DNA of 64,000 nucleotides from Streptomyces fradiae (GTDB taxonomy: Bacteria > Actinomycetota > Actinomycetes > Streptomycetales > Streptomycetaceae). Positions 16,212 to 24,565 of the stretch are shown here, one piece after another. The notes under the pieces were generated by a model, which was given only the letters and a program-made list of their open reading frames with translations, had not been told where the DNA came from and searched no databases. The DNA is taken from contig NZ_CP065958.1 of assembly GCF_041270065.1 (NCBI RefSeq), positions 7,068,001-7,132,000 on the forward strand, in the 5' to 3' direction. The translations under genes and the position numbers were made by a program. Each line of letters starts with the position of its first letter. Position 1 is the first letter of the stretch.

Positions 16212-17987
16212 TCAGTCGTCCTGCAGGCCGAAGCGGGCTCCGACGCGGTAGGCGCCGGCGACGAGGACGCAGAGCAGCAGCACCATCAGCACGCCGAGCG
16301 CGGCGAGGGTGGTGAACTGACCGTTCTCGAACTGCTCCCACATGAGCACCGACATGACCTCGGTCCCGGGGCTGTAGAGCAGGATCGTGGAGGACAGCTC
16401 GCGGAAGGACACGACCAGGATGTAGACCCAGCCGGCGAGGACACCGCTGCTCATCAGGGGCAGCAGCACCCGCCGGAAGGTCTGGAACCAGGACGCCCCC
16501 GACACATGGGCCGACTCCTCCAGTTCGGGCGACATCTGGGACATCGCCGAGGTGCTGTAGCGCATTCCGTACGGCAGATAGCGGGTGCAGTAGGAGATGA
16601 GCAGGATCAGCAGCGTGCCGTAGATGGGCAGCGGCATCCGCAGATAGACGAAGGACAGTGCGAGGCCGAGCACCAGGCCGGGGATGACGATCGGGGTGAA
16701 GGCGAGCACGTCGAGGATCTGGCGTCCCCTGGCCTTGGTGCGCAGCACGACCCAGGAGACCACCGAGGTGAGGAGCATGACGGCGGTGGCCGCGCCCACG
16801 CCCACGATCACCGAGTTCTTCAGGGCGTTGAGGGCCTGTGGCATCTCGAACACCCGGGCGTAGTTGTCGAAGGACATGCTCGACCACGTCTTGCTGCTGG
16901 GCGCCGTGTAGAACTTCAGGAGCGAGGCGTAGAACAGCACGGCCACCGGCAGCACGACCGTGATGCCGAAGTACAGCAGCACGCCGGCGCCGACCCACGG
17001 CTTGGCCCGGCCCAGGTCGACCGGGCGCGGCCGGAAGGCCTTGCCGGTGACCGTCTGGTAGTTGCGCGAGGAGCGCTGCAGCCACTGGGTGAACAGCACG
17101 CCGACGGCGGCGATCAGCAGCAGCCCGGTGGCGTACGCGCCGGCGGCGCCGTAGTCGATGGGGTAGGCGCGCAGCACGAAGTAGATGCGGCTGGTGAAGA
17201 CGTAGGTGCCGTTCTGCAGCCCGAGCAGGGCCGGCACCTCGAAGCTCTCCAGGGACTGCACGAACATCAGCAGGGCCACGGAGATGGTCGCCGGGCGGAG
17301 CAGCGGCACGGTGATGCGGCGCAGCACGGTCCAGGTGCCCGCTCCGGACATGGCCGCCGACTCCTCCAGGGAGGGGTCCATGGCGCGGAACGCGGAGACC
17401 ATGAGCAGGAAGGCGACCGGGGCGTGGTGCAGTCCCTGGACCCAGATCATGCCCGGGACGCTGTACACGTCGATGGGCGAGGAGCCGAACAGCGGCTTGA
17501 AGAAAAGGGAGTTGATCAGCCCGCTGTCCGGGTCGCCGAGGAAGATCCACGACGTCGCGTAGAGGATGCCGGGCACGATCAGCGGCACCATCGAGGCGGC
17601 GAAGAACAGTCCCTTGAACGGGGTGTCGGTGCGCACCAGGACGTACGCGAGGGCGGTTCCGACGACCAGCGAGAGCAGGGCCGAACCGAAGGCGAACACC
17701 AGGGAGTTGCCCAGCATGGTGCCGGCCTGCGCGTTGCCGCCGTAGGCGCGGGCGAAGGCGTCGAAGGAGATGCCGACCCCGTCGGAGTCGATGAAGGTGT
17801 CGTGCAGCAGATAGCCGAGCGGCACGACGGCGATGTATCCGACGATGACGATCGCCGCGCCGACCATCAGGGTCTGCGGGGACAGCCTGCCGCGCAGCAG
17901 CGCGGGGATCCGGGAGGGGCGCCGGCCCGGGGCGGGTGCGCCCGGCGGCGGGGCGGCGCGTTCGGTGGGGGCAGAGGTCACAGCCAC
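16212..17987 (-). CDS. ABC importer permease, fused two-domain (FbpB type)
   Basis: A 591-residue permease with two binding-protein-dependent transport domains in one chain, as in FbpB iron permeases and 2-aminoethylphosphonate transporters. Each half carries an EAA-type loop: LEESAAMSGAGTWTVLRRI and LEESAHVSGASWFQTFRRV. About twelve membrane segments follow a Pro/Ala-rich N-terminus. The GTG start lies 5 bases after the stop of the upstream binding protein, so translation is coupled. The substrate is probably an anionic organic molecule or a metal complex; the regulon suggests it is the island's carbon source. Confidence 0.88.
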   Translation of the reverse strand: MAVTSAPTERAAPPPGAPAPGRRPSRIPALLRGRLSPQTLMVGAAIVIVGYIAVVPLGYLLHDTFIDSDGVGISFDAFARAYGGNAQAGTMLGNSLVFAFGSALLSLVVGTALAYVLVRTDTPFKGLFFAASMVPLIVPGILYATSWIFLGDPDSGLINSLFFKPLFGSSPIDVYSVPGMIWVQGLHHAPVAFLLMVSAFRAMDPSLEESAAMSGAGTWTVLRRITVPLLRPATISVALLMFVQSLESFEVPALLGLQNGTYVFTSRIYFVLRAYPIDYGAAGAYATGLLLIAAVGVLFTQWLQRSSRNYQTVTGKAFRPRPVDLGRAKPWVGAGVLLYFGITVVLPVAVLFYASLLKFYTAPSSKTWSSMSFDNYARVFEMPQALNALKNSVIVGVGAATAVMLLTSVVSWVVLRTKARGRQILDVLAFTPIVIPGLVLGLALSFVYLRMPLPIYGTLLILLISYCTRYLPYGMRYSTSAMSQMSPELEESAHVSGASWFQTFRRVLLPLMSSGVLAGWVYILVVSFRELSSTILLYSPGTEVMSVLMWEQFENGQFTTLAALGVLMVLLLCVLVAGAYRVGARFGLQDD

Positions 17988-17991
17988 AGTG

Positions 17992-19107
17992 CTACTTCTC
18001 CATGTTGTCGGCGCCGCGCAGCAGCGCGTCGTACTTCGCGTCCCAGTCGGCCTTCTTGTCGGTGAGCGCGTCGATGGCGAAGGGGGCCAGGGTGAGGCCG
18101 TCCAGGCTCTTGTCGCCGGGGACCTTGGTGGAGGGGGACAGATGCAGGTCGACGATCACCTGCTGGCCCTCGTTGAGCATCCAGTCGTAGAACAGCCAGG
18201 CGGCGCCGGGGTGCGCGGCGCCCTTGATCAGGCCGACGCCGTTGGGCCGCGGGAAGGCCGGAACGGTGGACCTGCCGCTCGCGTCGCGGTAGGCGACGGG
18301 GGCGCCCTGTTCCTTGGCGCGCTCGGTGATGTACGTGTAGTTCATCGCCTCCATGGCGGTCTGCCCGGCGGTGAGGAACTGCATCATCGTGGTGTGGCCC
18401 TTGGCGGCCTTGGAGTTGGCCGCGATCTTCTTCCACAGCTCGTCGACCTCGGCCTGCGACTTGCCGTGTTGGAGCCAGTACGTGGTGACGTTGGCGTACC
18501 AGTCGGAGTCGCTGATCTCCAGGGTGATCTTGCCCTTGTACTCGGGCTTGGCCAGGTCCTCCCAACTCTTCGGCTCCTGGCCGGGCTTGATCAGATCGGT
18601 GTTCCACGCGGGGTGGAAGATGTTGAGCCGGGTGGCGCTCCAGTCCGGGAACCGGCCGGTCTCGTTCAGCCTGTCGCGCGAGGCGCCGTCGAACTTCGCG
18701 AGGATGCCCTCCTTGGACAGGGCGTCCATCTCGGCGAAGTTGGTCTCCACGACGTCGGCGCCGGCCCGGCGGGCCTGCGACTCCTGGGAGATGCGCTGCA
18801 GGACCGTCTCGGAGTTGCCGCGGAAGACCTCGACCTTGACGCCGGTGTCCTTCTGGAACGCCTTGGTGATGGGGCCGACGATGTCGGCCGTCATCGAGGT
18901 GTAGAGGGACAGGGTGCCGCCCTCGGACTTCGCCGCCTTCTCGGCCTCGGCGCGCTGCCGGTCGGGGGCGGCCGAGGCGATCCTGTCGTACGTCTCGGTG
19001 GACGCCGCACTGCCGGCCGCCTGGGGGGTGACACCTCCGCAGGCGGTGAGCAGGGTCGAGGCCGCCAGGACGGTGCACGCGGCGGTTACTGCTGAACGGC
19101 TCTTCAT
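17992..19107 (-). CDS. ABC solute-binding lipoprotein 1
   Basis: A 371-residue exported lipoprotein with lipobox L-L-T-A-C near residue 23. The mature protein has the Fe3+/AEP-type binding fold, with L-Y-T-S-M near the start and VFRGNSETVLQRISQE, a segment also present in the neighbouring binding protein. It lies between the second lipoprotein gene and the permease gene. GGGAG precedes ATG 19107. The ligand is unknown. Confidence 0.88.
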   Translation of the reverse strand: MKSRSAVTAACTVLAASTLLTACGGVTPQAAGSAASTETYDRIASAAPDRQRAEAEKAAKSEGGTLSLYTSMTADIVGPITKAFQKDTGVKVEVFRGNSETVLQRISQESQARRAGADVVETNFAEMDALSKEGILAKFDGASRDRLNETGRFPDWSATRLNIFHPAWNTDLIKPGQEPKSWEDLAKPEYKGKITLEISDSDWYANVTTYWLQHGKSQAEVDELWKKIAANSKAAKGHTTMMQFLTAGQTAMEAMNYTYITERAKEQGAPVAYRDASGRSTVPAFPRPNGVGLIKGAAHPGAAWLFYDWMLNEGQQVIVDLHLSPSTKVPGDKSLDGLTLAPFAIDALTDKKADWDAKYDALLRGADNMEK

Positions 19108-19138
19108 CGGGGGCTCCCGGGGTGTGAGGCTCTGCGCT

Positions 19139-20251
19139 TCAGTCGGACGTGGGGACGCCGCGGAGCAGGGCGTCGTAGGCGGAGTTCCACTTCTGGTTGT
19201 CGGAGGCCTCGGACTTGTCGAGGCTGTAGACCTCGGTGCCGGGCGGGATCGGATCCTGGTAGCCGGGGACGTCCTTGGCCGCGGGGATCCGTTGGGAGTC
19301 GGCGATGATCCGCTGGCCCGCGGTGAGCACCCAGTCCGTCCACAGCAGGGCGGTGGCGGGGTGCTTCGGCTCCTTCATCAGGGCCAGGCCGTTGGGCCGC
19401 AGGATCACCGGTTCGACCGAGGGCCGCCAGGCGACCGGGGCTCCCTTCGCCACCGCCTTGTCCAGGGTGTGGCTGTAGACGGAGGCGGCGATGCCGAACT
19501 GGCCGGCGCTCAGCATCTCGCCCTGGACGGTGTGGCCCTTGGTGAGCCGGGCGTTCCCGGCGATCCCGCGGAAGACGTCGTCGACCTTCTGCTGGGACCA
19601 GCCCTTCTTGTCGGTGAGGTACGTGGACATGGCCATGTACCAGTCCCAGTCGCCGATCTCGACCGACACCTTGCCCTTCCACTTGGGGTCGGCGAGGTCG
19701 GCGAAGGCCTTCGGCTCCTGGCCGGCCGGGACCACTTCGGTGTTCCAGCCGACGACGAAGGCGTTGAAACGCTCGGCGGTCCAGCCGTCGGGCTTGGTCG
19801 CCTCGGGCTTGAGGCCCTGGAGGGCGGGGCCCCGGTACTCGTACAGGACGTGCTGGTCCTGGAGGGCGCGCAGCTCGATGTCGTTGGTGTCGACGACGTC
19901 GTTGTTCGTCCGGCGGGCGCCGTGCTCCTGCAGGATGCGCTGCAGGACGGTCTCGGAGTTGGCGCGGAAGGCGCGGACCTTGATGCCCGGGTAGGCCTTC
20001 TCGAAGCCGTCGACCAGTTCCTGGATGTCGGTGTTGGAGGTGTAGAGGTCGAGGACCCCACCCTCCTTCTTGGCCGCGGCGAGGAGTTTCCCGGTCCGGT
20101 CCGAGCCGGTGAGGCCGTCGTACGGGGCGTAGGCGGCGGACTCCTCGGACGAGGCGGAGTCCGCGGCGGTGCCGGAGGTGACGGGGGTGCCGCAGGCGGC
20201 CAGCAGGAGGCCGGAGGCCAGGAGTGCGGCCGGGAGGGTTCGGTGATGCAT
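19139..20251 (-). CDS. ABC solute-binding lipoprotein 2
   Basis: A 370-residue lipoprotein, clearly paralogous to the one encoded next: same length, same lipobox type (L-L-A-A-C), the shared N-S-E-T-V-L-Q-R-I segment and the conserved FNAFVVGWNTEV-like middle (FNIFHPAWNTDL in the other). Two different binding proteins feeding one permease would widen substrate range. It is the first gene of the seven-gene leftward operon (19139-20251 back to 11712); AAGGAG lies seven bases before ATG 20251. The perfect GntR-regulon operator at 20357-20375 lies about 105 bases upstream. Confidence 0.88.
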   Translation of the reverse strand: MHHRTLPAALLASGLLLAACGTPVTSGTAADSASSEESAAYAPYDGLTGSDRTGKLLAAAKKEGGVLDLYTSNTDIQELVDGFEKAYPGIKVRAFRANSETVLQRILQEHGARRTNNDVVDTNDIELRALQDQHVLYEYRGPALQGLKPEATKPDGWTAERFNAFVVGWNTEVVPAGQEPKAFADLADPKWKGKVSVEIGDWDWYMAMSTYLTDKKGWSQQKVDDVFRGIAGNARLTKGHTVQGEMLSAGQFGIAASVYSHTLDKAVAKGAPVAWRPSVEPVILRPNGLALMKEPKHPATALLWTDWVLTAGQRIIADSQRIPAAKDVPGYQDPIPPGTEVYSLDKSEASDNQKWNSAYDALLRGVPTSD

Positions 20252-20356
20252 CGCACGCTCCTTGGGGCGTCATTGCCAATGGATCGTCGTGCACTGCGAG
20301 GGAACGCCGGCCCCGTCGCCGGGGCCGTCGACTGCGTATGAAACCGGAGAATTGGC

Positions 20357-20375
20357 CTTATGGTCTAACCATAAG
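20357..20375. promoter_or_regulatory. GntR-regulon operator, perfect palindrome (importer operon)
   Basis: CTTATGGTCTAACCATAAG: two perfect 8-base arms around a 3-base centre. It fits the FadR-family pattern TnGTnnnACnA exactly. It overlaps the last codon positions and the TAG stop (20367-20365) of eutA while serving as upstream region of the importer operon, both on the minus strand. Confidence 0.8.
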
Positions 20376-22011
20376 TGGGAAGTGTTACCGGACCTTTATC
20401 GGTGCCGGCGGTGCCGGCGGTGTCGGCGGTGTCGGCGGTGTCGGCGGCGCCGTCCGTGCCGAACACCAGGGACTTGATGGTCACCGGCACGGTGCGCGAG
20501 GGGTGCCGCACCCGCCCGAGGTCGATGTGGTCGAAGTCGTGCAGGCTCAGCCCGTCCACGACGAGCACCTCGGACGTGACGCCCAGCTCCTCGCGCAGCA
20601 GCCGGCCGAGCGTCATGGCCACATCGCCGTCGAGGACGACGTACACCGGCCGGCCGGCCGCGATCCGCGCGGCCAGACCGTCGCGGATGCCGGTGGCGAG
20701 GGCGAGCAGCCTGCCGTACTCGGGCAGCCCGCTCCACTCCACGGCCAGGGCGACATCACCCTCGGCCCCGCGTTCGTCGAGGGCCTGCCGGACCGCGTCG
20801 GCCACGGCCCGGGCGTCGACCGTGTCGCCCAGCGGACAGTGCGGACGCACCACCGGCAGATCGCGCCGCGGCAGCAGCGCGTCCGGGTCGCTGACACAGC
20901 CGGTGTTGCCGCTCAGCTGGACGCTGTACTCGGAGGCGCCGAGCGCGGTGGCCCGGATGCACTCACCCGCCGGCAGCAGCGGCCAGGGGAGCTCCCCGGC
21001 GTCGAGCCGCCGGCGCACCGCGTGCCCGAGCCGCCGGCCCAGGTCGCCGAAGTCGCGCTGCTCGCGCCCGTAGACGTACTCGGCCACGCCGCCGGAGAAC
21101 AGCACCCCGTCCAGCGGGCCGGGATCCCCGAGCCGCCGCGTGAGATACAGACCGTCCTCGCAACCGGGCGCACCGCGCAGTACGTCGACCAGGGCCCCCG
21201 CCATCGCCTCGGCGACCCGGTCGAGCTCCGCGGGGCGGGCCGGGTCGCCGAGCCGCCAGTCGAGACCGGCCCGTGCCGCGTGGTGCCGCCCGGCCGGCTC
21301 CAGACGGACGATCCGCCCGTCCTCGTCCGTCACCTGGAGCCGGCCGCCGATGTGGACCGCCGCGGTCGAGAGCACCCGTCCGCCCTCGACCACGGCGAGC
21401 TTGGTGGTGCCGCCGCCGATGTCCACGACCAGGAGCCGTTGCCGCCGCTCGTAGGAGCGGCGGGCGGCGCCGGAGCCGTAGGCCGCCAGCTGGGCCTCCA
21501 TGTGGTGGCCCGCGGTGGCGGTCACGAGCCGGCCGCCGCGCTCGGCCAGGACGCCGGCGATCGCCTCCGCGTTGTGCCGCCGCAGCGCCTCACCGGTGAG
21601 GATGACGACCCCGGTGTCGATCGCGTCCGGGGTGACCCCTGCCTTCCCGTACGCCTCGTCGACGATCTCGCCGAGCCGGACGGCGTCGATGTGCTCGCCG
21701 CTCGTGTACGGGGTCAGGGCGACCGGCGACAGATAGCGCGTCTCCCGGGAGACGACGTGATAGCGGCTGGTCAGCTCCTCGCCGATGCGCCGCAGCCGGA
21801 GCCGGGAGAACAGCACCTGGGTGCCGGAGGAGCCGATGTCGATGCCCACGCTGTGCAGGGTGACGTTGTCCTGCTGCCAGATCGGGTTGTCCTCGATCGG
21901 GCCGAGCGGCTCGTCGTCGTGGTCGTGGGTGTGCGCGGGCACGTGCGCGGCGTGGACGGTGCGCGGGGGAGGGTCGGCGTGGGCGTGGGCGTGGGTGTGG
22001 GTGTGCACCAC
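20365..22011 (-). CDS. eutA: EutA-like ethanolamine ammonia-lyase reactivase
   Basis: A 548-residue protein of the EutA family, the ATP-dependent chaperone that swaps damaged cobalamin out of ethanolamine ammonia-lyase. S-V-G-I-D-I-G-S-S-G-T-Q, VVDIGGGTTKLAVVEGG, ILTGEAL, T-A-G-H-H-M-E and V-P-V-T-I-K-S-L all match the actin-like ATPase fold of EutA. Odd points: a histidine-rich N-terminus (ten His in the first 34 residues) and a repetitive C-terminal tail (DTADTADTAGTAGT). No EutB/EutC genes are in the window, so its client is unknown. It follows the third bicupin gene by 8 bases. GTG 22011 is the probable start; GTG 22008 is possible. Confidence 0.8.
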   Translation of the reverse strand: MVHTHTHAHAHADPPPRTVHAAHVPAHTHDHDDEPLGPIEDNPIWQQDNVTLHSVGIDIGSSGTQVLFSRLRLRRIGEELTSRYHVVSRETRYLSPVALTPYTSGEHIDAVRLGEIVDEAYGKAGVTPDAIDTGVVILTGEALRRHNAEAIAGVLAERGGRLVTATAGHHMEAQLAAYGSGAARRSYERRQRLLVVDIGGGTTKLAVVEGGRVLSTAAVHIGGRLQVTDEDGRIVRLEPAGRHHAARAGLDWRLGDPARPAELDRVAEAMAGALVDVLRGAPGCEDGLYLTRRLGDPGPLDGVLFSGGVAEYVYGREQRDFGDLGRRLGHAVRRRLDAGELPWPLLPAGECIRATALGASEYSVQLSGNTGCVSDPDALLPRRDLPVVRPHCPLGDTVDARAVADAVRQALDERGAEGDVALAVEWSGLPEYGRLLALATGIRDGLAARIAAGRPVYVVLDGDVAMTLGRLLREELGVTSEVLVVDGLSLHDFDHIDLGRVRHPSRTVPVTIKSLVFGTDGAADTADTADTAGTAGTDKGPVTLPTYG

Positions 22012-22019
22012 GTCCGTGC

Positions 22020-23147
22020 TCAGCCTTCGGCGCCGGGCAGCGGCGGCAGGGTCTCCAGCTCCGACGCGTAGATGGCGTCCATCCGCGGGGTCATGGCGTG
22101 CTTGGCGAGGGCCTCGCGGAAGGTGTCGCGCACGAAGGGGGACTCGTCGGCGTAGTCGATCTGGTCGCCGCCGATGCGCCGGCTGATCCACGCCTTCGGC
22201 ACGCCCTGGGCGTTGCGCACGGAGACGACCTCGTGCTTGAAGGCGAGATAGCGGCTCGGCTCGGTGCTGGTGTTGAAGTGCTGGTGGAACCACATGTTCG
22301 GCGGCACGATGAGCGAGCCGGGGCCCCACTCGTAGCGGCGCGGCTCCTCGCCCTCCGGCCACATCAGGCTGTAGCCCTCGCCGGACAGGATGATGACGTG
22401 GGCGCCCGGGCCGTGCCGGTGCCCCTTCTTGTACGTGGCCGTGGGGAACTGCGAGATGTGGCTGTTCATCGAGCCCTTGGCCATGGTGAAGCGGATGTGG
22501 CCGCCGCCGGCGCCTCGCTCCTTGGCCTCCACCAGCGGCAGGCTCACCGAGTCCGCCACGAAGTTGGTGTCGAGGAGCAGGCCGCGCTGCTCGCCCTTGG
22601 GGGAGAAGTAGTCGGGCTCGCCGTCGAAGCGCTCCGGGAAGTCGCGCGGGGTGTCGAAGACGAACTCCGGGTCGCCGTAGAGGTTGATGACCGGCGGCAT
22701 GTTCGTGGAGGACACGAAGCGCGCGGCCTTCCGGCCGGAGCCGTTGAAGTGCTGGTGGTGCGCGTTGAGCGGGATGGCGAAGATCGAGCCGGTCTGCCAC
22801 TCGAAGGTGACCGCGTCGCCCTTGTCGTTCCACACCCGGGTCGAGCCCTGGCCGTCGAGGACCAGGATCTGCTCCTCGAACAGCTGGCGCTGCGGGGCCA
22901 GCGCGCCGCCGGCCGGGATCTCGCACACGTAGCAGTCGTTGGAGGTGCGGGTGGCCTCGTGGTTGATGAAGACCCCGCGCCCGCCGCGGCGCTCCCAGGG
23001 CTTGAGCTCCACGGTGCGCAGATCCGGGATGTAGTGCGCGGCGATGATGTCGAGACCTTCGTCTGCGACCCAGCGGGTGTACGGGGAGTCCTTCTCGGTT
23101 GCGAACTTCGCTGCGAACGTGTCGTCGACGATGGCGTCCTTGGACAT
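22020..23147 (-). CDS. Bicupin protein next to eutA
   Basis: A 375-residue protein with two cupin domains. The first retains N-A-H-H-Q-H-F-N as its late ligand motif; the second has K-G-H-R-H-G-P-G-A-H-V and W-F-H-Q-H-F-N. It is the most divergent of the three bicupins here. Similar cupins are sometimes annotated as ethanolamine-ammonia-lyase activating proteins, which fits its pairing with eutA in a two-gene operon, but a dioxygenase function is equally possible. AGGAAGGG precedes ATG 23147, and a GntR-regulon site lies 51 bases upstream. Confidence 0.7.
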   Translation of the reverse strand: MSKDAIVDDTFAAKFATEKDSPYTRWVADEGLDIIAAHYIPDLRTVELKPWERRGGRGVFINHEATRTSNDCYVCEIPAGGALAPQRQLFEEQILVLDGQGSTRVWNDKGDAVTFEWQTGSIFAIPLNAHHQHFNGSGRKAARFVSSTNMPPVINLYGDPEFVFDTPRDFPERFDGEPDYFSPKGEQRGLLLDTNFVADSVSLPLVEAKERGAGGGHIRFTMAKGSMNSHISQFPTATYKKGHRHGPGAHVIILSGEGYSLMWPEGEEPRRYEWGPGSLIVPPNMWFHQHFNTSTEPSRYLAFKHEVVSVRNAQGVPKAWISRRIGGDQIDYADESPFVRDTFREALAKHAMTPRMDAIYASELETLPPLPGAEG

Positions 23148-23197
23148 CGGGACCCTTCCTGATTGGTGCCGCCACTGACCGGGGCGTACGAAGGCTG

Positions 23198-23216
23198 GGA
23201 TTGGTAGAACCATAAG
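23198..23216. promoter_or_regulatory. GntR-regulon operator (cupin-eutA operon)
   Basis: TGGTAGAACCATAAG within this span: the right arm ACCATAAG is identical to the perfect site at 20357-20375, the left arm keeps TGGT. It matches TnGTnnnACnA. It lies between the phosphoglycerate-mutase-like gene and the cupin gene. Confidence 0.7.
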
Positions 23217-23265
23217 TCCATCAAGCTGACCCGTCAACGGATCTGCGGGCTCCGGATATACGGCG

Positions 23266-24042
23266 TTAAAAGCCCTGCTCGGCCACGGATTTGGCGGCCG
23301 AGCGGGCGGCCTCCGGGTCCAGGTAGCGGCCGCCGCGCAGCAGCGGCCGCAGCTGCGCGTCCAGTTCGTAGCAGAGCGGCATGCCGGTCGGAATATTACG
23401 TTCCGCCGTCTCCTCCGGGGTCAGTCCGTCCAGGTGGGAGACCAGGGCGCGCAGCGAGTTGCTGTGCGCGGTGACGAGCACGGTGTGGCCGGCCCGCAGC
23501 TCCGGCGCCACCACCCCGTCCAGGTACGGCAGCAGCCGGGCGCGCACGTCCGCGAGCGACTCGCTGCGCGGCAGCCGCGCGGCGTCGAGGTCGCCGTAGC
23601 GCGGGTCTCCCGCGTAGCCGGCCGCCTCGTGAGCGGACAGCGGGGGCGGTGCGGCGTCCATGGAGCGGCGCCAGCGCCGGTAGGCCTCCGCTCCGTACCG
23701 GGCGCGCACGGCGCTGCGCTCCAGGCCCTGAAGAGCCCCGTAGTGGCGCTCGTTGAGGCGCCAGGTGTGGCCGGGTGTGACGTCCGGGCAGTGCGCGGCG
23801 GCCAGGGCGAGGGTGCAGGTGTGAACGGCGCGGACGAGGTTCGAGCTGTGCGCCCGGGTGGGGCGGATCCCGTGGCCGAGCAGCAAGTGACCGGCCTCGC
23901 GGGCCTGTTGCTCGCCGCGCGCGGTGAGGGGCGTGTCGATCCAGCCGGTGAAGGTGCCGCGGGCGTTTCCGTGGCTCTCGCCGTGGCGCAGCAGCACCAG
24001 GGTCAGGGGGAGGGTTCGGGTCCGGGTCCGGGGGCGGGGCAT
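23266..24042 (-). CDS. Histidine phosphatase / phosphoglycerate mutase family protein
   Basis: A 258-residue member of the GpmA branch. The phosphohistidine motif L-R-H-G-E-S (His20), G-W-I-D-T-P-L-T, N-E-R-H-Y-G and the second histidine in T-A-H-S-N-S-L-R-A-L are present. Housekeeping GpmA has G where this has S (A-H-G-N-S), and the C-terminal part is divergent, so it is unlikely to be the glycolytic enzyme; a phosphatase or mutase on an island metabolite is more likely. ATG 24042 has AGAGGA seven bases upstream. It is divergent from the ferredoxin-oxygenase operon, sharing the operator at 24091-24103. Confidence 0.8.
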   Translation of the reverse strand: MPRPRTRTRTLPLTLVLLRHGESHGNARGTFTGWIDTPLTARGEQQAREAGHLLLGHGIRPTRAHSSNLVRAVHTCTLALAAAHCPDVTPGHTWRLNERHYGALQGLERSAVRARYGAEAYRRWRRSMDAAPPPLSAHEAAGYAGDPRYGDLDAARLPRSESLADVRARLLPYLDGVVAPELRAGHTVLVTAHSNSLRALVSHLDGLTPEETAERNIPTGMPLCYELDAQLRPLLRGGRYLDPEAARSAAKSVAEQGF

Positions 24043-24090
24043 GGCGGGTCCTCTTCCGTCTCTTGTTTCCGCGTTCAAGCATCTGGTCTA

Positions 24091-24103
24091 ATGGACAGAC
24101 CAT
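24091..24103. promoter_or_regulatory. GntR-regulon operator (mutase / oxygenase divergent promoters)
   Basis: ATGGACAGACCAT, one base from the perfect 13-mer at 29638-29650, followed by AAGG. A further TGGTCTAATGG half-site adjoins on the left. It lies in the divergent promoter region between the mutase-like gene and the ferredoxin gene. Confidence 0.75.
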
Positions 24104-24176
24104 AAGGCAGGGCAGTGCGTGTCGGCCCGTGCCCTGCCGGTACGGGAACGGTCAACTTCGAGAAGAGGGAGGGACC

Positions 24177-24500
24177 TTGCCGAAGGTCATCTTCGCCACC
24201 TCCGACGGGCCCCAGCACATCGTCGACGCCCAGCCGGGCGACTCCCTGATGTCCGCCGCCGTCCGCAACGGCGTCCCGGGCATCGTCGCCGAGTGCGGCG
24301 GCAACCAGTCCTGCGCCACCTGCCACGTGTGGGTCCGCGAGGAGTTCGCCGAACGCGTCGGACCGCCCGGCGACATGGAGGACGACCTGCTCGACCTGGC
24401 GGTGTCGGAGCGGCGCGCGACCAGCCGCCTGGCCTGCCAGATCACGCTCACCCAGGAGCTGTCGGGACTGATCGTGGACGTCCCGCCGCACGAGTCCTGA
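24177..24500 (+). CDS. Adrenodoxin-type [2Fe-2S] ferredoxin
   Basis: A 107-residue electron carrier. The cluster ligands are C40, C46, C49 and C87, giving the C-x5-C-x2-C-x37-C spacing of adrenodoxin/putidaredoxin-type ferredoxins. It would pass electrons from the flavin reductase (33611-34852) to the Rieske oxygenase encoded next. TTG 24177 is chosen because GAGGGAGGG lies directly upstream and the protein then begins right at the first beta strand, as usual. It heads the rightward oxygenase operon. Confidence 0.9.
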   Translation: MPKVIFATSDGPQHIVDAQPGDSLMSAAVRNGVPGIVAECGGNQSCATCHVWVREEFAERVGPPGDMEDDLLDLAVSERRATSRLACQITLTQELSGLIVDVPPHES

Positions 24501-24565
24501 GCCCCCGCACACCCCGCTGCAGCAGTCGCCCCGCCCCGGGGCCCCAGCATCCGAAGGGAAACTCC

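Noticed and set aside
23266..24042. Housekeeping glycolytic phosphoglycerate mutase
   Set aside because: The second catalytic region is altered (Ser for Gly in AHGNS), the gene sits under the island's operator, and Streptomyces has glycolytic copies elsewhere; a specialised paralogue is more likely.
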